Positions 1 through 7,599 of a stretch of DNA of 20,060 nucleotides are shown here, piece after piece. Under the pieces are notes generated by a model. That model was not told the origin of the DNA, searched no databases, and saw only the letters and a program-made list of their open reading frames with translations. The stretch is taken from the IMG/VR virus record IMGVR_UViG_3300028745_000115, positions 1 to 20,060 of that record. One strand, 5' to 3'. Position 1 is the first letter of the stretch, and every line of letters starts with the position of its first letter. The stretch comes from a virus. The position numbers and the translations under genes were made by a program.

Positions 1-429
1 CAGCAGCGCTTCGGCACCAATCTTCAGCCATTGTTTCCCGTTTGAAAATCCCGGCTGCCCGCGCACCGGCTCATGCTCCAGATAAACGCTGCCGTCGGCT
101 CCCTGGCGAACCTTGCTCGTCGGCGCTCCGGCCAGCGAGTCAATCATCTTATCCATGAACCCGCGCAATCCCGGCGGATACACCGGCTTTGCCTCCGCAG
201 GCGGCGCGGCCACGGCCGTAACCGCCGGTGGTGGCGCTGGCGCAGCATTGGGCGCCGCGGTAGTTGGTTGAGTCGGCGGCGTGTTCGCGCCTGGTCCCGT
301 CGCGGCTGCCTGCTGCCAGCTCTTATCGCCGCTGCCTGTGTCACCGCTGGGCGGTGGCGCGCTCGGCGTCGATGCCGCCGGTGTTGGTGCCGCCATCGCT
401 GTTGCCCCGCCTTGTGTCGGATCGTCCAT
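1..429 (-). CDS. Pro/Ala-rich phage protein, C-terminus beyond window (partial)
   Basis: An open minus-strand frame starts with ATG at 429 and runs off the left edge, so only the first 143 residues are visible. AGGTGA lies 3-4 nt upstream of the ATG as a ribosome-binding site. Residues 1 to about 80 are low complexity, rich in Ala, Pro, Thr and Gly, and look disordered. After that comes a more ordered part (VYPPGLRGFMDKMIDSL, then a stretch containing VYLEHEPVRG and QWLKIGAEALL). It is the last gene of the leftward virion operon, 20 nt after the Ala/Gln-rich protein. In T7-like order this would be the slot of the large internal ejection proteins, but too little is visible to assign it. Confidence 0.75.
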   Translation of the reverse strand, partial: MDDPTQGGATAMAAPTPAASTPSAPPPSGDTGSGDKSWQQAAATGPGANTPPTQPTTAAPNAAPAPPPAVTAVAAPPAEAKPVYPPGLRGFMDKMIDSLAGAPTSKVRQGADGSVYLEHEPVRGQPGFSNGKQWLKIGAEALL

Positions 430-449
430 CGCTCACCTGATCTCTATCC

Positions 450-1052
450 CTATGTTCCTCGCGAAGCAAATCCCCCAACAATCGCCCCCGCCGCTCCAAT
501 ACTTGCATTGATCCAACTGGTATTCTCCTGGGCAATCGCGTTGGCTTCGCTTCCCGCCGCGCCCTCCGCGTTGATCGCCGCGCTCGAGTATGCGGTCGGG
601 TTTTCTCCGGCCGCGATCGCCATCTCACCTTGCTCCGCATTGGTGAAGTTTTGTTGGCCTTGCTGATAATCGGCGCCCTGGATCTGCGTTTCTTCCGAGC
701 TTTCCTGCTCGGCGGCGCTGTTGGCCACTTCCTGTTTCAATTGCGTCTGCGCTCCGCTTGGCAGCGGATTGTCGCCGCCACCCTCGGCCGCCGTCGCCTC
801 GCCCACCGCCTTGCCAGCCGCGCTGTAATTCTCCGCTGTGCCTTCCACCGCCTGCGCATTCAGCGTATTCAGCTCCGCCGGGCTCATTCCCTGCTGGTTC
901 GGGCCAGCATTGAAAATTGGGTCCAGCACCGACTTCACCTGAGCGTAGAGTGCCGTCTGATTGGCGTACTGCTTTGCCTGCTGCGCGTTATAATCCTGCA
1001 TGGTTTGGATGTCTTCCTGCTGAATCGTGTCTTGAGCGCCGGAAGCACACAT
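450..1052 (-). CDS. Ala/Gln/Gly-rich protein, candidate internal (ejection) virion protein, T7 gp14-like by position
   Basis: A 200-residue protein with ATG at 1052, preceded by a strong GGAAGGGG site. The stop of the upstream gene lies one base before this ATG, so the two are probably translationally coupled. The sequence is helix-prone and rich in Ala, Gln, Asn, Glu and Gly (MCASGAQDTIQQEDIQ; YNAQQAKQYANQT). It ends in a small hydrophobic Gly/Ala segment (GAAGAIVGGFAS). Short-tailed phages often encode such proteins directly after the nozzle gene, and they are ejected into the cell envelope with the DNA. Position and composition support that reading; I see no diagnostic motif. Confidence 0.7.
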   Translation of the reverse strand: MCASGAQDTIQQEDIQTMQDYNAQQAKQYANQTALYAQVKSVLDPIFNAGPNQQGMSPAELNTLNAQAVEGTAENYSAAGKAVGEATAAEGGGDNPLPSGAQTQLKQEVANSAAEQESSEETQIQGADYQQGQQNFTNAEQGEMAIAAGENPTAYSSAAINAEGAAGSEANAIAQENTSWINASIGAAGAIVGGFASRGT

Positions 1053-1053
1053 A

Positions 1054-1566
1054 TTACACCCCTTCCATTTTTTCGGCCCGCTTCCCAGGCTGTAACGCCC
1101 TGCGTAGCCTCATATAGCCGTCTCCTAAATCCTTCCCGTCCACTATAAACCCCAAACGCTTCTGGCAGAAAGCTATTAGTTTCGGCTGCCGGCTGTCGAA
1201 GAACATTTCTTCCGCACCGCTCTGCTCCAGCACCGGCGCCAGCCATGCCGTTCCTTCCATCAAAGCCTGCCTGGTCCGGTTTCCATCGTCAATCGTCACA
1301 CGTGGCATGAACTGGATAAATACTTGCGCCGTAATCCTCTCGTCCTTCGTGGTTAGCAGTTGCGTCTTGAAGAAAAACACCGGCCCCTGGCTGTCTTCCA
1401 TCACCACGGAGTCCATCCCCGGGCGCTGCTCCAGCCAAAATCCGGGATCGATCTTGCCCGCATGGTCTAAGTCTCGTGACGTCCATTGCTCGGCCAGCCG
1501 CCGATCCGCTTCCCCCGCCGGCCGCAGCGTGTAGCCTGAGAATCGCAAAGTGGAAAGTGCTGTCAT
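1054..1566 (-). CDS. GNAT-fold-like protein, candidate T7 gp13-like internal virion protein
   Basis: A 170-residue protein with ATG at 1566 and an AGGGAG site about 5 nt upstream. The order of secondary structure and the C-terminal pattern (MFFDSRQPKLIAFCQKRLGF) resemble the last strand-helix of GNAT acyltransferases. Early segments include YTLRPAGEADRRLAEQW and VVMEDSQGPVFFFKTQLL. T7 internal virion protein A (gp13) is a GNAT-like protein encoded between the nozzle (gp12) and gp14. Here the protein sits in the same slot, apart from one inserted lytic-enzyme gene. No canonical acetyl-CoA loop (Q/RxxGxG/A) is obvious, so catalysis is doubtful and a structural or assembly role is at least as likely. 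Confidence 0.72.
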   Translation of the reverse strand: MTALSTLRFSGYTLRPAGEADRRLAEQWTSRDLDHAGKIDPGFWLEQRPGMDSVVMEDSQGPVFFFKTQLLTTKDERITAQVFIQFMPRVTIDDGNRTRQALMEGTAWLAPVLEQSGAEEMFFDSRQPKLIAFCQKRLGFIVDGKDLGDGYMRLRRALQPGKRAEKMEGV

Positions 1567-1575
1567 GCTCGCTCC

Positions 1576-1920
1576 CTAGCCGATCACTTCGTTGGTGAGC
1601 ACAGAGGCCGGCGTCAGTCCCGTCCACTTGCAGACGTTGGCGATGTAGGATTCCGTCTGATTCTCAACCGGGGGTGCCCACTTGTTGAGAGCTTCCTCCA
1701 CCGTCAAGCCGGTATATCCCATCTGGAGCAACTCGCGCATGGCTTGAAACCCTGCCTCCGGCGTGGCCCAGTGCGCAAATCGGTTGCCATCCGTGTGCAG
1801 CGCTCCATGGGTCCGAGCAAACTCACCTTCCTCGATATTGCCGGGGTTGTTGCGCCGCTGCGCCAGAGAACCGGCAACCTCAAACCCTTCCTCACGCGCA
1901 ATCGCTTCGATGAAAGTCAT
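1576..1920 (-). CDS. Phage lytic enzyme with NPGNI motif (muramidase or transglycosylase-like)
   Basis: A short protein of 114 residues. The N-terminal part has IEAIAREEGFE (residues 4-14), followed by RRNNPGNIEEG (22-32), then HWATPEAGFQAMRELL (50-65) and EALNKWAPPVENQTESYIANV (76-96). This order matches a group of small phage and PRD1-type peptidoglycan hydrolases that carry an NPGN signature. Glu10, Glu11 or Glu14 are candidate catalytic acids. There is no signal peptide. The ATG overlaps the stop of the nozzle-like gene (ATGA, 1917-1920), with GGAGAG upstream. Because the gene sits among tail and internal-protein genes, a virion-borne wall-piercing role is as likely as host lysis. Confidence 0.75.
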   Translation of the reverse strand: MTFIEAIAREEGFEVAGSLAQRRNNPGNIEEGEFARTHGALHTDGNRFAHWATPEAGFQAMRELLQMGYTGLTVEEALNKWAPPVENQTESYIANVCKWTGLTPASVLTNEVIG

Positions 1921-4900
1921 TGCTGTTTTCTCTCCTCTTCCTTCGCTCCGTAAATCGCAAACTCCAGCAACTCGTCGGCCACCGCCTGCGAACCGTAGTC
2001 AAACTTCAGCAGAATTGAATCGCTCTTCATCACCGCCGCTCCCTGTTGCCCACTGTATCGATCGCTGAATACAGTCTTGCTTGCCGGCTGGTCCGCCGGG
2101 TCCGGAGCCGTTGGCTGCAACACGGTCCACGGCGTGTTGGCGGTCACCGCGATCTCACCCATCAGCACGCTCACCACCGGCCTTGAACCCAGCGCCATGC
2201 TCTTCGAGGCAATCCACGCCACTTCGCTCACTGAGCCAGTCGAGCACAGCGGAATGACGCCCTTCGCGTCCCATGCCGAGTAGGCGGTCCCATTGTCTGT
2301 CCAGGCTGTCTGCGCCACATCGCGCATCAAGATCGGCCCACCGCCCGTCGGCGGTCCAATCAGCAGCCGGAAAACTCCAGGGCTGACTTCCACATTCTGC
2401 ACCGCGCTGGTCCCGCCCGCAATCGCCGCCCTCGGGCTCCAAACCAGGCCGCTCTCCGGCGGGCTAACCGCGCCCATCCTGAACCACCCTTGAGCGCCAT
2501 CCGCCACATACATTCCCACATCGCGTGTGTTGGCGATATTCCAGCTCAAGTAACTCGTTGCCGGAGTGTAGAGCGCCGCACTGATGCCTCCCGTGGTCAC
2601 CTCCAAAAACTGGTCGCCGATCGGCAGTCCCACTTCGTTGTAGCCGCTCTGCGGGTTGAAGGGGTAGGTCACAGTCAGCGCGCTCACCCGCCCATTCGAC
2701 TCCATCAGGTTGATTTCCGTGCCGAGCACGTCTTCCACGTTGTAGCCGCCCAAAATGATCTTGTCGGCATATTTTGTGGTATAGAACGGATTGCTCGAAG
2801 TGCCGGTTCCCAAAATGATCCAGATCCCGCTGGTTGTGTAAACCAGTATGCCGCCTGTCTGCACCGTGATCGGACGCAGCTTGATCACCTTGCCGATGTA
2901 GGCCATACAATTCAGTGGCGGCCACGCGGTGTTTCCATTGCCCACCAGCGTGTCCGGCCCTCCGGAGTAGTACACCAGGTTGTCAACAAATCCCCAGGTC
3001 CGTTGCAGATGGTAGACCATGCCGGTAATTCCGGCCGGCGGAGGGTTATTCGCGCTCGCCACCGGCGCGGATATAAAAGCATTCAGATCGGCGTCCAGAT
3101 TCGTGCCTGTGGGAACGTTGCGCGTATAGGTCCATATCCCGGCTGCTCCTCCGGATGGCATCGGTATTTGCGCCAGGTAGATTAGCGGAGCCGTGTATCC
3201 CTGCGCCGTTGCCCAAATATAAATCGTGTCGTCTTTGGGGTCCGCGCTTCCTTGTCCTTGGATCACCCAGTTAACACCGCCGGGGAGTGTCTTCGGAGCA
3301 CTTGTGGGACTCGCGGTCCCTACCGAACCGTCCACACTGTTCCCGAAAGAATAGGCGTATATCGTCGCCCCAGTTCCTCCCGCGTACCAGTTCTGCGTGC
3401 AATTCCACACCAGTGGTCCATACGGAAAAGCTAAATAAGTTTCCGTCGTCGTATCGCCAACGCCATCACCCCATGCCGGTGCCGTTGCCCCGCTTGCCCA
3501 GTTGACTTGCGCCTGTTGGACGTATCCACTGGGATCGAGAATAAATCCATTCGAACTCACTATCCACGGCGGGGCAGGCATCCCAGCGTAGAGAGGAGCA
3601 TCCCCAAGACATTCCCATAAAACGCTGTTATCCCCTTGAATCGAATTCAGCGCATAGTTTAGAAACGGAGCGCTGCCTGTGCCGCTCGTCCCCGGCTGGA
3701 TGCATTTGTATACAGCAAAGCTATAAGCACCAGTATTTTTTATGACATACGCTCCCAATAAGTATGAAGTAGCGGGTAGCCAGTTCGTCGTTGACGATGA
3801 TGTGGACACCAAAGTGGTGAATACAGCCGTGCCCCATGCAGTCGTCGCTCCGGGCGTCGTGGAAAAGGTCGGCGGAGTGCTGGTAGTCACTCCCGATGTG
3901 GTGCAAAGCAGGGCAATCCAGGTCGTGCCTCCCTGAAAGGTGCAAAACATGAATCCATTTGGTCCGTAATATGTATTCGCCGCCCAGCTTGCGTAAGGAT
4001 TGGCTTTTTGCTGGAAGTTGGCTAAAGGCGCGTTGGTTGGGGTTTGCGTTCCCCAGGCGCGCAGTGCGCTTCCGGCACATCTCCATTGCTGGCCACCATC
4101 TCCGTAGGTCCAAACTCCCGGCGTCGTTCCCGCCCAGGTCGGGGCGCTCGTTCCCGTAATTCCAGTTCCGCTCGTCGCGGTTCCAGTATCCGGGGCGCTC
4201 GGATAATCCGCGTGCGTAAAGACCGCGGTTAGCACATTGCTCGCGTCGGCTGGAGAGTTCTGTGCGACACTCGCAATTGTAATTGTCTGGGCGTTCAGGA
4301 AGGTTGCGGTGGTCAATCCACTGAGCGTTAACTTGAGTCCCACTAAAAATAAGAGGTTATCTGGAAGGTTTAGATCGTTGGGGTTCAGTGTCAGAGTCAG
4401 CACATTCGCGGCTATGGCCACGTTCGCGATTCCTACCGAGATCCCACCCCATGCCACCTGTAAAGTTCCCGGCTCGACGCCCACATTGATGACTGTCCCC
4501 GGCGCAACGTTTGTCGACGCGCGCCATCCGCCGGGAAAAATCCATTGTTTTTGGTCAATGCCATCGCCCATGAACAGTTCCGTGTTCACGTTCATGAAGC
4601 GCATCGGCCCGGCGCCCGCGGACTTGGTGAAGATATTGGCATTGGTTCCCGCGGTTGCGTCCCAGATATTCCCGTCGATCCCGTCCTGCAGCACGCGCAC
4701 CGATTCAATGCCATTCTGGATGCTTTTGAAGCCGAAGAAGCTGAGCGCCGGCGGAAAGGTTGCGGCGTTATAAACCACGCTTCCCGGCCGCCGCTTGTCA
4801 GTCAGGTCTACCGTGATCTCGCGGTTGATCCCATCCAATATCTGATCGAAGTGGATTCCGGAATAGAACCGCCGCATCAGATAAGAACTGATCCCGTCGC

Positions 4901-5012
4901 TGTAGGGACTTCTCTGTGTGCGCAGCCCGGCAAACTGCTCCGCGCTCGGCGTCAGCGCCGCATAGGGCGTTGGGTCGTGAATCGCTCCTGCCGATTCAAA
5001 AGGTCCAGCCAT
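1917..5012 (-). CDS. Giant tail nozzle-like protein (T7 gp12-like by position) with repeated Trp/Cys/Gly modules
   Basis: A 1031-residue protein with ATG at 5012 and a GCGGAGCG site upstream. The N-terminal part (to about 270) contains SYLMRRFYSGIHFDQILDGI and FMGDGIDQKQWIFPGGW. Residues about 283-541 hold four imperfect copies of a module built as W/Y, then G, C, GTSG or ATAP, DG and WxC, for example about 340-402, 407-470 and 480-541. Residues about 660-1031 look like beta-propeller blades (ILVYTTSGIWIILG, 722-735; INLMESNGRVSALTV, 767-781). The T7 nozzle protein is about 790 residues, so the repeats account for the extra length. It follows two adaptor-like genes and precedes lytic and internal virion genes. 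Assignment rests on context and architecture. Confidence 0.75.
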   Translation of the reverse strand: MAGPFESAGAIHDPTPYAALTPSAEQFAGLRTQRSPYSDGISSYLMRRFYSGIHFDQILDGINREITVDLTDKRRPGSVVYNAATFPPALSFFGFKSIQNGIESVRVLQDGIDGNIWDATAGTNANIFTKSAGAGPMRFMNVNTELFMGDGIDQKQWIFPGGWRASTNVAPGTVINVGVEPGTLQVAWGGISVGIANVAIAANVLTLTLNPNDLNLPDNLLFLVGLKLTLSGLTTATFLNAQTITIASVAQNSPADASNVLTAVFTHADYPSAPDTGTATSGTGITGTSAPTWAGTTPGVWTYGDGGQQWRCAGSALRAWGTQTPTNAPLANFQQKANPYASWAANTYYGPNGFMFCTFQGGTTWIALLCTTSGVTTSTPPTFSTTPGATTAWGTAVFTTLVSTSSSTTNWLPATSYLLGAYVIKNTGAYSFAVYKCIQPGTSGTGSAPFLNYALNSIQGDNSVLWECLGDAPLYAGMPAPPWIVSSNGFILDPSGYVQQAQVNWASGATAPAWGDGVGDTTTETYLAFPYGPLVWNCTQNWYAGGTGATIYAYSFGNSVDGSVGTASPTSAPKTLPGGVNWVIQGQGSADPKDDTIYIWATAQGYTAPLIYLAQIPMPSGGAAGIWTYTRNVPTGTNLDADLNAFISAPVASANNPPPAGITGMVYHLQRTWGFVDNLVYYSGGPDTLVGNGNTAWPPLNCMAYIGKVIKLRPITVQTGGILVYTTSGIWIILGTGTSSNPFYTTKYADKIILGGYNVEDVLGTEINLMESNGRVSALTVTYPFNPQSGYNEVGLPIGDQFLEVTTGGISAALYTPATSYLSWNIANTRDVGMYVADGAQGWFRMGAVSPPESGLVWSPRAAIAGGTSAVQNVEVSPGVFRLLIGPPTGGGPILMRDVAQTAWTDNGTAYSAWDAKGVIPLCSTGSVSEVAWIASKSMALGSRPVVSVLMGEIAVTANTPWTVLQPTAPDPADQPASKTVFSDRYSGQQGAAVMKSDSILLKFDYGSQAVADELLEFAIYGAKEEERKQQ

Positions 5013-5028
5013 TGGCTCGCTCCGCTCG

Positions 5029-5144
5029 CAGTTCTCAGTTCACAGTTCTCAGATATAAATTGCCACCACAGTATTATCTTGTCAATTCCAGATTTTGCAA
5101 CTGAGAACTGTGAACTGAGAACTGTGAACTGAGAACTGTGAACT
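5029..5144. repeat. 14-nt tandem repeat with a perfect 24-bp inverted partner
   Basis: The unit CTGAGAACTGTGAA occurs three times head to tail at 5101-5114, 5115-5128 and 5129-5142. The segment 5029-5052 is the exact reverse complement of 5101-5124, with a 48-nt AT-rich loop (5053-5100). It fills almost the whole gap between two virion genes. The stop codon of the upstream gene begins at the last repeat base. No U-tract follows on the minus strand, so it is not a classic terminator. Confidence 0.9.
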
Positions 5145-5851
5145 CACTTCGCCAGCCCCGCCATGCCCGCCTTCACCGCGTCCTGGCTCTTGCTCAGCGT
5201 CTGCATCAGCCGGTCCCACTCGCCCGCGAAGATCGCAATCGCCTGCGCGCTCAACCCGGTCTGCGCGCCCAGCAGAGCGCTCACGCCAAGCTGGCTCCAG
5301 AACGGCGTTCTCGGGTCGCTCACCAGGTTGCCCGCCAGCGCCAAAAAAAGCTGATTGTAGATGTAGCCGTACTCATCCGGCAGCGGAGCCCAGTTGCTCC
5401 CAAAACTGCTCGCAACCGGCGCTTTGCGCTGATAGTCGATGTACACCGTGTCGTTGTCTGTGGGGATGGCGTCGAAGCGGAAGGTGATGTTCCCGGCGTT
5501 GTCGTCGTACACCGGCGCCATGGTCTTTGGCCGGTAACTATTCGTCGTCTTGGCCAGCGCCTCGGCGCCTTCCAGCGCGTGAATCTTGCCGGTCGCATCC
5601 GTGATCCACTGCTTTTCAATCCAGCCCAGGTCGCCCACCACCGCGCTGTAATCCGTCCCGCCGGCCGTCGTGATCGGAAAATTCAGGTTGCCGCGGTTGA
5701 AGCGCCATTTCATCGGCGGTCCTAGCACGCGCCCCAGCACCAAGTTGGCAAAGGTCAGCCCCGGCTCCCAGTTTGAAACGTTGAGAGGCTGCTGCTTCAG
5801 AATCGTCGCCACCCAGTTCACTGAGTCCTGAATTGTCTTTGAACAAGCCAT
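5144..5851 (-). CDS. Head-tail adaptor / tail tubular A-like protein (short paralog)
   Basis: A 235-residue protein with ATG at 5851 and GGAAGGGATG upstream. The order is an N-terminal helix (residues 5-20), a hydrophobic helix leading to PPMKWRFNRGNLNFPI (45-60), a beta core (NITFRFDAIPTDNDTVYIDYQRKAP, 121-145), and a long C-terminal helical part beginning PLPDEYGYIYNQLFLALAG (157-174). The same order is found in the preceding 333-residue protein, including WKFNR/WRFNR and FRIWPLP/FRFDAIP. Adaptor or tail-tubular-A proteins of short-tailed phages have this size and lie just before the nozzle gene. No signal peptide or membrane span is present. Function is inferred from position and architecture. 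Confidence 0.7.
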   Translation of the reverse strand: MACSKTIQDSVNWVATILKQQPLNVSNWEPGLTFANLVLGRVLGPPMKWRFNRGNLNFPITTAGGTDYSAVVGDLGWIEKQWITDATGKIHALEGAEALAKTTNSYRPKTMAPVYDDNAGNITFRFDAIPTDNDTVYIDYQRKAPVASSFGSNWAPLPDEYGYIYNQLFLALAGNLVSDPRTPFWSQLGVSALLGAQTGLSAQAIAIFAGEWDRLMQTLSKSQDAVKAGMAGLAK

Positions 5852-5870
5852 ACAGCATCCCTTCCATCAA

Positions 5871-6872
5871 TCAAACAGGCATATCCGCTGTATAGCGGTA
5901 GTTCCCTGGCCAGATGTTGTCTACCGGGCTTGTGGCGGGCAGCAGCCCGTAAGCGTTCGGTTCCTTGTCCGCCTGCTTGGCTGCATCCTTCAATCCGGCC
6001 AGCCAGATCGGGTACTCCTGCAAAAATTCCTTGCGGTCGGCAGGGTTGCTGCTCGCGCCCTTGCATTGGTATGCGAATGCCCTGCGGAAGTGCCGCGCAT
6101 AGCTGTCTGGAATCGGATTGATCATCGTCTTGATCGATGCGATCTTCGGCGGCTCCATCTGGTAGCTCGGAATCATCTGGTAGACCGGCCCCGCCTGGTT
6201 CGGTAGCGGCCAAATCCTGAATCCCTGGCTGGTCCCGCTCACCACCGTCCACACGCAGCCGCCGTCATTCACCGTGACGCCCTCGGCGGCGTTTACCGCC
6301 GCCGCCGGAGCGGTCAATCCCGTCGTGCCGAAGCCCGTCAGGATCAAGTAATTCCCATTGGCGTCGATGAAATTCATGATCGGATTCGGCGCCACCGCTC
6401 CAATCGTGATCAGTGGCGAATACATCACGCCCGGCCCCGGCCATGTCCCGTAGCTGAGATCGCTGTTGTACATCCAGCAGATCGCCGTCGGGCCGCCCAG
6501 CACCCCGCCAAACTGCGCGCTCACCCGGCTCAGTTGCCGCTTCCACTTGGGAGTGCTCGGCACATTCACCGGCTTGGGAATCATCGTATTGTTGATGTCG
6601 ATCTTGTCGCAGTCGTCGCCCCAGCCGATTGGCCCAGCAGCCTGCGCCAGTTGCGGATAGTCCTGCTGAAAGGTGTTGGTCAGGAAGGGCGCGGCAAAGG
6701 CGCGGTTGAACTTCCAGTTGAAGCGCTCCGCAATCAGGTCGGCCATGGTGTCATTAGCCAGGCCGAGAATCAGATCGAGATTGAATCCGCTGGGCGCATT
6801 GCGCGGGTCGTAGATCCCACGGGCTGCTTGCTCGTCAAGAATTGTCTCGATCATGAGGCTAGAATTTCCCAT
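5871..6872 (-). CDS. Adaptor / tail tubular A-like protein (long paralog with inserted module)
   Basis: A 333-residue protein. ATG at 6872 is chosen although no good ribosome-binding site precedes it; a second in-frame ATG at 6854 is possible. Residues 30-70 hold a helix and FNWKFNRAFAAPF, matching the 235-residue neighbour. Residues about 217-300 (FRIWPLPNQAGPVYQM, PIPDSYARHFRRAFAYQ) match its beta core and C-terminal helices. Between them, about 165-211, lies an insert (NGNYLILTGFGTTG, ending VNDGGCVWTV). It has the same G, GTTG, P, DGG, CxW layout as the modules of the nozzle-like protein. It probably sits at the portal-tail junction. Two adaptor-like genes in tandem suggests two stacked ring proteins or a duplicated gene. 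Confidence 0.7.
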   Translation of the reverse strand: MGNSSLMIETILDEQAARGIYDPRNAPSGFNLDLILGLANDTMADLIAERFNWKFNRAFAAPFLTNTFQQDYPQLAQAAGPIGWGDDCDKIDINNTMIPKPVNVPSTPKWKRQLSRVSAQFGGVLGGPTAICWMYNSDLSYGTWPGPGVMYSPLITIGAVAPNPIMNFIDANGNYLILTGFGTTGLTAPAAAVNAAEGVTVNDGGCVWTVVSGTSQGFRIWPLPNQAGPVYQMIPSYQMEPPKIASIKTMINPIPDSYARHFRRAFAYQCKGASSNPADRKEFLQEYPIWLAGLKDAAKQADKEPNAYGLLPATSPVDNIWPGNYRYTADMPV

Positions 6873-6980
6873 GGTGGTAGAATATCCTCAATCGCCAACC
6901 TCTTCAATAGCCTCGCGACACATCCCGCCAGCAGTCTTTCCTCAGCAAACCAAAACATCCGCATCCCGGTTGGCAAAAAG

Positions 6981-6996
6981 GCCGGAGGAATCCGGC
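6981..6996. other. 6-bp hairpin with GGAA tetraloop
   Basis: GCCGGA and TCCGGC pair perfectly around GGAA. On the plus strand this is a GNRA-type tetraloop; on the minus strand the loop is TTCC. It lies in a 234-nt non-coding gap just beside a larger inverted repeat. No U-tract follows on either strand. Confidence 0.6.
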
Positions 6997-7005
6997 TGTC
7001 TTGCG

Positions 7006-7050
7006 GGCAACGTGCAGTGTGGATCTGGGGATCGGAAACTGCACGTTGCC
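7006..7050. other. Perfect 13-bp inverted repeat in the gap between Ig-like and adaptor genes
   Basis: GGCAACGTGCAGT (7006-7018) is the exact reverse complement of 7038-7050, with a 19-nt spacer. It lies in the 6873-7106 gap of the otherwise tightly packed operon. As RNA it would form a strong stem with no U-run, so it could be an mRNA-processing or attenuation structure. As DNA it could be a protein-binding site. I see no gene in this gap. Confidence 0.7.
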
Positions 7051-7106
7051 ACTCGCGCGATCGGCTGTGGTGGCAGCCTTTCTCGCGTCTTGTGCGCCTT
7101 CCTGGA

Positions 7107-7565
7107 TTACTGGAAGGCTACTTTGATGCTCGAAAGCACCGGCGTGGGCGGAGGAACGACGGGAATAGCGACCGTCACCGCTTCCGTATCGGTCAAAGAC
7201 AGCCCTTCAGCCGTAGTCAGCGTCGCGGTGATGTTTGCCACGCCATTGGCGACGGCGGTCGTCAGGCCGGTTGCGGGATCGAAAGTCACAATGGCGCTGG
7301 CCGTGTCGCTTGAACTCAGCGTAGCGGCCGGAATGGCGCCTGTGAACGGTTGACCGAACTGGTCATAGCCCAGAACTGAGGCTGTGACCTGCTGGCCGGC
7401 GGATGTGAGGGTAACTGGTCCTGCTGTTGCCATGGAAACTCCTTGGAACTTGATTTTGATGCTGGTGAGAGTTGCCGGTTCTTCTTCCTTGACGAGTTTG
7501 CGGAGCAGCCGAACCATTTCTTTCAGCAGCCCGTTATTCTGGATTTCAATTTCTTCGTGCCGCAT
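7107..7565 (-). CDS. Ig-like (Big_2-type) domain protein, candidate decoration or tail accessory protein
   Basis: The ATG at 7565 is preceded by GGAGGA, which decides it over an upstream TTG at 7586; the product has 152 residues. Residues 1 to about 30 are charged and helical (EIEIQNNGLLKEMVRLL). The rest is a bacterial Ig-like domain: QVTASVLGYDQFGQPF, TLSSSDTASAIVTFDPATGL, AVANGVANITATL. It ends with SSIKVAFQ, a near copy of TSIKIKFQ at residues 35-42, as if a second Ig repeat had been cut off after its first strand. A second in-frame ATG at 7433 has its own AAGGAG site and would give a 108-residue Ig-only form. Such domains often decorate phage heads or tails and bind surfaces weakly. Confidence 0.8.
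   Translation of the reverse strand: MRHEEIEIQNNGLLKEMVRLLRKLVKEEEPATLTSIKIKFQGVSMATAGPVTLTSAGQQVTASVLGYDQFGQPFTGAIPAATLSSSDTASAIVTFDPATGLTTAVANGVANITATLTTAEGLSLTDTEAVTVAIPVVPPPTPVLSSIKVAFQ
7431..7444 (-). promoter_or_regulatory. Internal ribosome-binding site and ATG inside the Ig-like gene
   Basis: On the minus strand AAGGAG (7444-7439) lies 5 nt before an in-frame ATG (7433-7431), opening MATAGPVTLTS. It is at least as good as the site of the full-length start and suggests a second, Ig-only product of 108 residues. Confidence 0.5.
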
Positions 7566-7599
7566 GACTCCTCCGCAAACGTTCAAATCCTACTGCCAT

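Noticed and set aside
73-1148. Long plus-strand frames opposite the left-end minus-strand genes
   Set aside because: Very Arg/Leu/Ala-rich translations typical of antisense shadows in GC-rich DNA; the minus-strand genes have good ribosome-binding sites and tight spacing.
5101-5144. Tandem repeat as a CRISPR array
   Set aside because: Units are 14 nt and directly adjacent with no spacers; there are no cas genes.
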